From: Synechococcales cyanobacterium 340R_concoct_173_sub
GTDB lineage: Bacteria; Cyanobacteriota; Cyanobacteriia; Leptolyngbyales; Leptolyngbyaceae
Assembly: GCA_025354065.1 (NCBI GenBank)
Contig: JANXNM010000301.1
Coordinates: 1-5,847, forward strand
Direction: 5' to 3'
Length of the DNA stretch: 5,847 bases
Positions 1 to 5,370 of the stretch are shown piece after piece. The notes beneath the pieces are model-generated. The model saw only the letters and a list, made by a program, of their open reading frames with translations, was not told the origin of the DNA and ran no database searches. Position numbers and translations under genes: made by a program. How positions within the stretch are numbered: the stretch's first letter is position 1; each line of letters starts with the position of its first letter.

Positions 1-1
1 T

Positions 2-1291
2 CGTGATATTAAGCCAGACAATATCATTTTGCGATCTCGGGATCATAAGCCTGTGCTAATTGATTTTGGTGCGGTGCGGGAAACGATGGGGACGTTGATT
101 ACTCCGAATGGTCAAAGTACGCAGTCGATCGTGATTGGGACTCCTGGCTTTATGGCGAGTGAACAGGCGGCGGGTCGGGCAGTGTTTGCTAGTGATCTTT
201 ATAGTTTGGGTTTGACGGCGATTTATGCGTTGACGGGTAAGATTCCCCAGGAGTTGCCGACGGATCTGACGACGGGTAATGTGCAATGGCGACAGTATGC
301 GCCGAGTGTGAGTGCGGGGTTGGCGGCGGTGATCGATCGGGCAATTGCCCCTATGAGTCGCGATCGGTGTCAGACTTCGGGACAAATGTTGGATGAGCTG
401 CTGCGATCGGAAATGCCTGCGGGAATTCCAGGGACAGTGATGTCGATGTCACCAAGTGGAGCACAGACTCGTTCACCCGTGAGTGAGGCACAGCAGACGA
501 TCGTAGCGGCTCCCGGCAATTATCAACAGCCACCGCAGTATGCACAGCCGCAATATTCACAACAACTGCAGTACCCACAGCAACCCATTCACGTTAATCA
601 ATCCTCACCTGCTCAAGATTCAAAAACTTGGATTATTGCTTTGGGTGTTGGGGCATTGGTTACACTTTCAGGGGTTGGTGTCATGGCGATCATGAAGGAT
701 AAGTCTGCACCTGTTGCCACCACTGCACCAGCCCAAACGACTCCTGCTAGTTCCGCTCCGGCTGCGACATCAGTGACAGTCAATTCGGGAGGTACAGTGC
801 CCGATAAGGTTGAGGTACGATCGCCTGAACCTGCGTCAGCACCTCCAGTAAGAACAACAACGACAACAACGCCGCGTTCTTCAGATGCTAACGTTCCTAG
901 CTTTTCAGAATCAGATGCTCGTGAACTATTAGTCAAATGGATGAGTGCAAAGAAAAGAGTCTTTGCAGCCCCGTTTGATTCACAAGTTGCATCGGTTTAC
1001 ACAACTGGCAAGCTTTACTCAGATATTACAAAACCTGAAGGATCAATAGATTGGCTGCGAGGAAATAGCAGCTATTACAACTTTGGTGCTCAAAAAGTTG
1101 GCTCGATTTCAAACTTTAGTAGCAGTGGCGCGAGTGCATCTGCGCTTGTGGATATGACTGAAGACATTACCTTGTACAAAAATGGTCGAGTTGACAATAG
1201 CCAAACCTCCTACAAAACTCGAACATCAACCTATCAGTTTGAATATATTGATGGGACTTGGAAGATTGCAGATTACAAGAAGATTGAATAG
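2..1291 (+). CDS. Transmembrane Ser/Thr protein kinase with C-terminal IMS (ARC6-like) domain, 5' partial
   Basis: The reading frame is open from the left edge, so the ATP-binding N-lobe lies outside the window; 429 codons are present. In window numbering the catalytic loop RDIKPDN is at residues 1-7, DFG at 21-23 and the activation/P+1 segment GTPGFMASEQ at 46-55, with Ser where APE-type motifs usually have Pro. The C-lobe follows to about residue 135. Next come a Gln/Pro/Tyr-rich linker (about 174-195), one membrane helix (about 210-231) and a Thr/Pro/Ala/Ser-rich stalk. The last ~125 residues (about 304-429) start with ARELLVKWMSAKKRVF and end with WKIADYKKIE, resembling the IMS domain (formerly DUF4101) of ARC6/CDP1 and some cyanobacterial kinases. 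The enzyme should phosphorylate Ser/Thr in the cytoplasm and hold the IMS domain outside the plasma membrane. Kinase identity is secure; the IMS call rests on remembered family pattern. The TTG at 29 lies inside the catalytic loop and is not the start. Confidence 0.93.
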   Translation, partial: RDIKPDNIILRSRDHKPVLIDFGAVRETMGTLITPNGQSTQSIVIGTPGFMASEQAAGRAVFASDLYSLGLTAIYALTGKIPQELPTDLTTGNVQWRQYAPSVSAGLAAVIDRAIAPMSRDRCQTSGQMLDELLRSEMPAGIPGTVMSMSPSGAQTRSPVSEAQQTIVAAPGNYQQPPQYAQPQYSQQLQYPQQPIHVNQSSPAQDSKTWIIALGVGALVTLSGVGVMAIMKDKSAPVATTAPAQTTPASSAPAATSVTVNSGGTVPDKVEVRSPEPASAPPVRTTTTTTPRSSDANVPSFSESDARELLVKWMSAKKRVFAAPFDSQVASVYTTGKLYSDITKPEGSIDWLRGNSSYYNFGAQKVGSISNFSSSGASASALVDMTEDITLYKNGRVDNSQTSYKTRTSTYQFEYIDGTWKIADYKKIE

Positions 1292-1315
1292 CTAATTTTC
1301 ATCTAGATTTACGTT

Positions 1316-1330
1316 AGAAACAGAGTTTCT
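1316..1330 (+). other. Short hairpin after the kinase gene
   Basis: AGAAAC and GTTTCT form a perfect 6-bp stem around a 3-nt loop, 25 bp after the kinase stop. The following bases are C/T-mixed (ccttcttgcc) rather than a clean T-run, so this is at best a weak terminator or mRNA 3'-end stabiliser. Confidence 0.3.
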
Positions 1331-1419
1331 CCTTCTTGCCTCAACGCAAAAAGGAGTTTATTCTCTGGGATCCAAATAGAAATTACTCGTCCGCCCCAAG
1401 GTTATCCCATAAACTTGTT

Positions 1420-2643
1420 ATGACTTACCGCATTATAAAGAAAACCTTTCAAAAATTTAAGCCGATACATATTGGCGCGATAATGATGATGCCTGCGATC
1501 GTCATTCCAATGCTCTACTTTGCAGATACGCAGAAAGCACCTCCGTCCAATATTTCATTAAGTTCAACGCAATCTCCACAATCTATAACTAAATTCTTTC
1601 CACCTAAATCAGCCTCTTCATCTCAAGGAACTGAACCTTCTATTTCACTTCAGAAACAAGAGAATCCTGAGAAAACGATCGCCGCCAATTCAACGACTTT
1701 AGCCTATAACGTTGCTCAAGCTCCTGCACTCAAAAGTAGTCAATCACTTCAACAGATTGTTAATAACGCTGTTGGGACATTTCGAGATAAAGGCTTACCG
1801 ACTGACAAATTGTCCATTAGTCTAATCAATGTTAAAAATCCTCAGTGCCAAGTTACAGCTCAGTTCCAGGATCGCCAACCTCGTTTTCCTGCCAGTATCA
1901 GTAAGCTGTTCTGGATGGTTGCACTTTATGGGCAGATTAACAGCAACACTAGACTACAAAAACCGATCGATCGACCGATTGTCGAGAAAATGATTCAGAA
2001 ATCGGATAATGAAGCGGCTAGTGATGTAGTTGACGCAATTACAGGTGCAACGTCAGGTGACGCTCTTCCGCCTGGTCAGCTTTCTCAATGGGATTTTCAG
2101 CGTAAATCGATTAATGATTACTTCAATGCCGCAGGTTATCAAAATATTGATGTGAGCCAAAAGAACTTTCCGATTCCAAAATTAGCGATGCTGGACCCCA
2201 AAGGACGAGATTTGCAGATTCGAGGAGATGAACGATCGCCCATTCGTAATTCTTTAACAACCTATGATGTCACTCGATTGGCATATGAGATCCATTCTCG
2301 GAAAGCTGTTTCAGTTGAGAAAAGTGAGATCATGGAAAGCTTAATGGTTCGCGATCTGCGTCCTGAAGTCTGGAAGAAGGAGGAATACAATTCTATTCGA
2401 GGTTTCCTTGCGGAGAAGCTACCTCTGGATACCTATGTTGCATCTAAAGTTGGCTGGACTGCTAGCTCTAGGCAAGATGTTGCGATCGTCCAGAGTTCCG
2501 GCGGCTCTGCACATTATATTTTGACAATTTTTGGAGATGATAAAAGGTATGCAGATGATTGGGATGTTTTTCCAGCCGTCTCACGTCAGGTTTTTGATCA
2601 GCTCAAGCTTCAGGAATCTTCCAGTTGTGAGAGCATTTCGTAG
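1420..2643 (+). CDS. Membrane-anchored serine hydrolase, class A beta-lactamase / D,D-peptidase fold
   Basis: With ATG 1420 the protein has 407 residues. A basic N-terminus (TYRIIKK) and a hydrophobic segment at about residues 15-34 look like a signal anchor, followed by a Ser/Pro/Gln-rich spacer to about residue 105. The catalytic domain carries the three expected motifs: SxxK as SISK (159-162, nucleophile Ser159, Lys162), SDN (195-197), and KVG (343-345) in place of KTG. I see no Glu166-type ExxLN motif in the omega-loop region, so true beta-lactamase activity is doubtful. A periplasmic D,D-peptidase-like or other serine hydrolase role is more likely. The frame stays open upstream to a TTG at 1336 (435 residues), but that start has no Shine-Dalgarno sequence and adds a polar extension before the signal anchor. 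ATG 1420 is therefore preferred, although its own RBS is weak. An AAGGAG at 1351-1356 has no suitable start codon at normal spacing. Confidence 0.85.
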   Translation: MTYRIIKKTFQKFKPIHIGAIMMMPAIVIPMLYFADTQKAPPSNISLSSTQSPQSITKFFPPKSASSSQGTEPSISLQKQENPEKTIAANSTTLAYNVAQAPALKSSQSLQQIVNNAVGTFRDKGLPTDKLSISLINVKNPQCQVTAQFQDRQPRFPASISKLFWMVALYGQINSNTRLQKPIDRPIVEKMIQKSDNEAASDVVDAITGATSGDALPPGQLSQWDFQRKSINDYFNAAGYQNIDVSQKNFPIPKLAMLDPKGRDLQIRGDERSPIRNSLTTYDVTRLAYEIHSRKAVSVEKSEIMESLMVRDLRPEVWKKEEYNSIRGFLAEKLPLDTYVASKVGWTASSRQDVAIVQSSGGSAHYILTIFGDDKRYADDWDVFPAVSRQVFDQLKLQESSSCESIS

Positions 2644-2653
2644 GTCGATCGAC
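2644..2653. repeat. HIP1-core palindrome next to a stop codon
   Basis: GTCGATCGAC is a perfect 10-bp palindrome starting on the base after the hydrolase stop codon. It contains the CGATCG core that recurs throughout the window, so it is more likely a HIP1-type genomic repeat than a gene-specific operator. Confidence 0.4.
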
Positions 2654-2692
2654 TCTACAGGCTAGTAATATTAAAGTATTTACTCTCTCCGG

Positions 2693-2732
2693 ATCTCATA
2701 TTTCAACTATTATGTTACTGTGAGATATTTTT
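2693..2732 (+). terminator. Possible weak rho-independent terminator after the hydrolase
   Basis: ATCTCATA (2693-2700) can pair with TGTGAGAT (2719-2726) through eight pairs including one G-T, with an 18-nt loop. An A and then five T residues (2728-2732) follow. The stem is A/T-rich and the loop long, so it would be weak. It lies in the 146-bp gap between the hydrolase and the FHA-like gene and may separate the two transcripts. Confidence 0.35.
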
Positions 2733-2789
2733 GGGAAGACTAGCATCGTAGCTTACGTAAATCAACCATTTCATCGATCGGTTAGAACT

Positions 2790-4091
2790 ATGCAACTTAA
2801 AGTATTGATTGAAGCAACAGGTAAAAGCTGGACTCTCAAGCCGGGACGTGAGTATCTCATGGGGACAAGTCCTGATTGCGATATTATGGTGGAATCGATC
2901 GATGATTCGATCGCCTTTATTAAATTTAAATTTGATGGCATTGGCTCACTCTGGCATATTGAGAATTTGAAAAAAGATTCTACGACACTGCTAAATAATC
3001 AACGACTGACCCGCAGTATTATTCAAGCTCAGAGTCAGTTAAAGGTCGTGGGGCAATCGATCGTTTTAATGCCTGAAGCGATCGTTGCTCCAACTCAAGT
3101 TTCGCGGCAAGTACCTCAGTATCAACGAGCAGCGACCCAGGACGGTTCATCGCTTAATCCGATCGTTGATAAAGCTGCTGAATATGCCAAAATTGGGATT
3201 GCAGGTGCTGAAAAATTGTTCAAAAATGTCCAAGCAGCCGCAAATGACATGAATGAAAGGTCGATCGATCGCGATCGTTATGTTAGGAATAATTCAAAGA
3301 GCGGAAGTGGTGTAATTGAGATTGGTTATGCTGGACTCTCATCTCCAACTGATGGCGCAGGGGTGAATCTTCCTGGTTTTTCTATGTCTACAACGATGAA
3401 AGTTGATCGAAGTAAGGTTGCTGAAATTTGTGAGCAGCTATATGAGCATGTTAATCACGAAATCAATGATGGTACATTAGGCAATGCTCAAAGTAGGATC
3501 GTCACGTACGTTCTCGATAGAGCAAGAGAAGAAGAAAGAGAATCAAGAAGATATATCCTCGCAACTCATAATACAAAGAATGATGTTAGAACGACAATAT
3601 TTATTCGTTTTCTAGGATCGGGTGACAATCTTTTTGTGGGTATTGACGTGTACATACTAGGCCAACTTGATAGTCAGTTGTACGGATCTCGTCAATGGAG
3701 TACATTCTTACTTATTTTAATCTCTCCATTTACATTATTTCTTACCTTAATTCCAGCGTCTTCAATGTGGGATAAATTGAGAAAGAGAGTGCAGTATGAA
3801 GGTGATATAAAATTAGCGCGTAGACAAGAATTTCCAGGTAAAGCGCAATTTGATGCTTTTGACGAAGATGATGTTTTGATTTTTATCAAGACTACATTAC
3901 ATGCCGCTTCAGACTCTATTGCAAAGATCTTTACGGCATCCAAACTACCCATAGATAGCCTAGATGCCTTTATGAAACAGGTTGATAGTGGTTCTGCCAC
4001 TGTCGTCAACAACTATGGTTCCATGGATATGCGAGGTGCGGCATTCGGTTCAGGGAATAAAGCAGGTTACTCAAATAGTGTTTCCAAGTAA
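2790..4091 (+). CDS. FHA-like domain membrane protein with C-terminal Gly-rich DMRGAA motif
   Basis: The protein has 433 residues. Residues 1-95 show the FHA pattern: LKVLIEATGKSWTLKPGREY, then MGTSPDCDI, WHIENL, and LLNNQRLT before the final strand SIVLMPE. Key phosphothreonine-binding positions are lost: the Arg of the GR motif is Thr26, and the Asn-Gly of the SxNG loop reads Ser64-Thr65. Residues 124-158 look helical. Residues 175-300 form an unrecognised mixed domain with an acidic/basic helix (DRAREEERESRR) and strand-like FIRFLGSGDNLFVGIDVYI. One strongly hydrophobic segment lies at 304-323, followed by a basic, presumably cytoplasmic stretch (WDKLRKR). A helical region runs from about 355 to 398. 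The last ~28 residues (VVNNYGSMDMRGAAFGSG and beyond) are Gly/Asn-rich and match the start of the next protein. ATG 2790 fits the start of the FHA fold; only weak GGTTAGAA precedes it. The family as a whole is unknown to me. Confidence 0.85.
   Translation: MQLKVLIEATGKSWTLKPGREYLMGTSPDCDIMVESIDDSIAFIKFKFDGIGSLWHIENLKKDSTTLLNNQRLTRSIIQAQSQLKVVGQSIVLMPEAIVAPTQVSRQVPQYQRAATQDGSSLNPIVDKAAEYAKIGIAGAEKLFKNVQAAANDMNERSIDRDRYVRNNSKSGSGVIEIGYAGLSSPTDGAGVNLPGFSMSTTMKVDRSKVAEICEQLYEHVNHEINDGTLGNAQSRIVTYVLDRAREEERESRRYILATHNTKNDVRTTIFIRFLGSGDNLFVGIDVYILGQLDSQLYGSRQWSTFLLILISPFTLFLTLIPASSMWDKLRKRVQYEGDIKLARRQEFPGKAQFDAFDEDDVLIFIKTTLHAASDSIAKIFTASKLPIDSLDAFMKQVDSGSATVVNNYGSMDMRGAAFGSGNKAGYSNSVSK
4026..4070 (+). 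repeat. Shared coding motif, copy 1 (DMRGAAFGSGNKAGY)
   Basis: This encodes residues 413-427 of the FHA-like protein, ending six residues before its C-terminus. It matches copy 2 (4175-4219) in the next gene at 11 of 15 residues: DMRGAA, two Gly and AGY are conserved. The flanking residues in both copies are Asn/Gly/Ser-rich. Confidence 0.75.
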
Positions 4092-4113
4092 GATTTAAAT
4101 CAGTTAAATTCAA

Positions 4114-4117
4114 AGAG
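4114..4117 (+). promoter_or_regulatory. Ribosome binding site of the 130-residue protein
   Basis: AGAG, within AAAGAGA, ends 6 nt before ATG 4124 and 9 nt before the adjacent in-frame ATG 4127. The spacing fits the second ATG slightly better, so the true start may be 4127, which removes one Met. No promoter is needed because the previous stop is 32 bp upstream. Confidence 0.45.
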
Positions 4118-4123
4118 AATATC

Positions 4124-4516
4124 ATGATGAGACAAAAGCCGATCGAAATTAACAACTCTGGTAATGGTGCGATCGATATGCGTGGGGCTGCGATCGGAGA
4201 CGGAAGTAGTGCTGGTTATCATGTCGTCAACACGATAACCTCAGACCTCAGCCAAACGCCAGATAAGTTGTTAGCTAATCTATATTTGATTCAGCAGAAA
4301 TTAGACCAAGCGACAGATCTCCCAGCAACAGCTAGCGAAGATTTACGCGAAGATTTAGCTAAAGCAATTAAAGCTCAAAAACAAGCTAATCCTGATAAAG
4401 ATCGTGCTCAAACAATGCTCAAAAGAATGAAGGTTGTTACAGATGGTGTTTCCACCATTTCATCTGCGATCGCGATCGGTGAACTCATTGATAGTGCGAT
4501 CAAGATGTTCGGTTAG
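4124..4516 (+). CDS. Small helical protein with N-terminal Gly-rich DMRGAA motif
   Basis: The protein has 130 residues, no signal peptide and no recognised enzyme motif. Residues 7-36 are Asn/Gly-rich and strand-like (IEINNSGNGAIDMRGAAIGD, then AGYHVVN) and repeat the C-terminal motif of the upstream protein. Residues 45-65 (DKLLANLYLIQQKLDQATDL) and 71-88 (SEDLREDLAKAIKAQKQA) are amphipathic helices. A PDKDR turn leads to a basic helix (95-104). The final segment, about 104-130 (VTDGVSTISSAIAIGELIDS, ending KMFG), is moderately hydrophobic and could be an amphipathic or membrane-associating helix. The layout of Gly-rich strand motif followed by two charged helices and an apolar terminal helix resembles the adaptor-like ends of bacterial effector-associated proteins; this is an inference. 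The 32-bp spacing from the FHA-like gene and the shared motif suggest co-transcription and physical interaction. Confidence 0.8.
   Translation: MMRQKPIEINNSGNGAIDMRGAAIGDGSSAGYHVVNTITSDLSQTPDKLLANLYLIQQKLDQATDLPATASEDLREDLAKAIKAQKQANPDKDRAQTMLKRMKVVTDGVSTISSAIAIGELIDSAIKMFG
4175..4219 (+). repeat. Shared coding motif, copy 2 (DMRGAAIGDGSSAGY)
   Basis: This encodes residues 18-32 of the 130-residue protein and matches copy 1 (4026-4070) at 11 of 15 residues. Several conserved residues use different codons in the two copies (cga/cgt for Arg, ggt/ggg for the next Gly, gca/gct and ggttac/ggttat in AGY). This argues for retained protein-level selection, not a recent DNA duplication. Confidence 0.75.
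4466..4473. repeat. HIP1 octamer GCGATCGC
   Basis: This is the only full GCGATCGC I found in the window. It is followed directly by a second overlapping CGATCG core. It lies inside the coding sequence of the 130-residue protein. HIP1 is a highly iterated palindrome typical of many cyanobacterial genomes. Confidence 0.8.
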
Positions 4517-4654
4517 TGTTTGTTACGATCGCACTCTCAGCACCATTAAGATCGTGCAGTCGTCTTTTCTATCGGTCGATCGTTTCCATCATAGGAATGT
4601 GCGATCGGGTAAATTCTCTTTCCCAAAAGGTTTACAAACTACAGTCAAAACAAT

Positions 4655-4689
4655 ATCTTCATAGAGATGATCGATCGAGATCATAAGAT
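4655..4689. repeat. Imperfect inverted repeat
   Basis: ATGATC (4667-4672) and GATCAT (4679-4684) form a 6-bp stem around a 6-nt loop. ATCTT (4655-4659) and AAGAT (4685-4689) can extend it across a 7-nt bulge. No T-run follows, so a terminator role is unlikely. Confidence 0.35.
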
Positions 4690-4918
4690 TTAGGTTGATA
4701 AGTTCTAGTTCCTCACCGAAGCCGTAGGTTGTTAGTTCCCACTAGACCTATCCATAAATTTACAAGTGCCGCTACGACTGGGCTTCAAAGAATCTGACCC
4801 AATCTATTTATTATGCAATAAATTGTTGATGACGTAAGAATCAGGCTTTCAGGCTATTTCTTAATAGAAACTACCCTAATACATGATCGACCATAGGCTA
4901 CTTCTACTCTCCAGTTTT

Positions 4919-4935
4919 TACCGGATCATCCGGTA
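4919..4935. repeat. Near-perfect palindrome TACCGGATcATCCGGTA
   Basis: Two perfect 8-bp arms flank a single central C. On the minus strand a short A-run lies just after the hairpin, and on the + strand a T-run (4915-4919) precedes it. A 7-bp arm CTTCTAC (4901-4907) also pairs with GTAGAAG (4933-4939), giving an alternative fold that overlaps the right arm. Confidence 0.5.
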
Positions 4936-5001
4936 GAAGCTGTGATTATTTTTGAACATGGATATTATGATCGGTAAGAATTGATTGTGACTGCTTTAAT
5001 T

Positions 5002-5355
5002 TCTCAAGGTGGTTCTTATCGAGATGTTTGACTTGCTAACAATGGCGGTCAAGTCCATCATATTCCCGCCTATGGAGCTTACTCAGAATAAAGCTTATTA
5101 AGTAAAAATGATGGACCTGCTTGGATGACCGTAACAGATCACCGTCAGACAGCTAGCTGGGGACGCAGAGGTTCATCTGAAGATTATCGACAGCAACAAA
5201 AAGAACTAATTGATCAAGGTCGATTTCATGACGCACTACGGATGGACATTGAAGATATTCGATCGAAATTTGGTGATAAATATAATGTTGGCTTTCAACA
5301 AGCAAAAGACTACAGTAATGAACAAGTTGATCTAAATATATTTACTATTTACTAA
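5002..5355 (+). pseudogene. Decayed toxin/nuclease-like domain (VHHIPA ... DHRxTxSxG)
   Basis: One frame reads like a conserved domain interrupted by stop codons at 5029-5031 (TGA) and 5089-5091 (TAA). An earlier TAA at 4975-4977 breaks the possible upstream part in the same frame. Recognisable pieces in order are NNGGQVHHIPAYGAY (5038-5082), GPAWMTVTDHRQTASWG (5113-5163), YRQQQKELIDQGRF, and MDIEDIRSKFGDKYN. The paired His followed by a DHR motif recalls His-type nuclease domains at the C-termini of bacterial polymorphic toxins. I recognise the pattern but cannot name the family with certainty. The intact 3' half could be translated from ATG 5125 (76 residues), but it has no good ribosome site and would lack the VHHIPA half. 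The stops are all in one frame with no frameshift, which suggests point-mutation decay. The stop at 5353-5355 lies just upstream of the Uma2 remnant. Confidence 0.55.
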
Positions 5356-5370
5356 TCGCAAAAGTCCTCC

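Larger units (their letters stand above)
4517..5001. other. Gene-poor interval with inverted repeats
   Basis: I find no supported gene on either strand. Frames are short, broken by stops and lack ribosome sites. The interval holds a weak inverted repeat after the 130-residue gene (ACGATC 4525-4530 / GATCGT 4550-4555, 19-nt loop, then a T-rich stretch at 4564-4568). It also holds hairpins at 4655-4689 and 4901-4939. The last ~60 bp may be the eroded 5' part of the toxin-like pseudogene. Confidence 0.5.

Noticed and set aside
613..936. Minus-strand open frame rich in Val, Gly and Thr
   Set aside because: It lies opposite the Thr/Pro/Ala-rich stalk of the kinase. Its low-complexity sequence is a by-product of that codon bias.
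1336..1419. TTG start at 1336 for the serine hydrolase
   Set aside because: No Shine-Dalgarno sequence precedes it, and the extra 28 residues are polar and would displace the signal anchor from the N-terminus. ATG 1420 gives a normal basic plus hydrophobic start. It remains possible.
3262..3277. Dense palindromic CGATCGATCGCGATCG as an operator or origin element
   Set aside because: It lies inside a coding sequence and is made of HIP1-type cores found all over the window, so no specific function can be claimed.
4434..4664. Plus-strand 76-codon frame overlapping the end of the 130-residue gene
   Set aside because: It starts inside the other gene, has no ribosome site and its product has no protein-like pattern. 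The neighbouring frame has clear helical periodicity instead.
4593..4745. Minus-strand stretch reading TTYGFGEELELINLNL, possible end of a transposase
   Set aside because: It is under 50 residues between stops, has no start codon with a ribosome site, and shows no catalytic motif. I cannot link it to a specific transposase family.
4517..5001. CRISPR array or tRNA in the gene-poor interval
   Set aside because: No regularly spaced direct repeats and no cloverleaf-type pairing were seen.
5029..5091. Stop-codon recoding (for example selenocysteine at TGA 5029) in the toxin-like frame
   Set aside because: Two different stop codons occur in the frame, including TAA, and no recoding element is evident. 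Simple pseudogene decay explains it.
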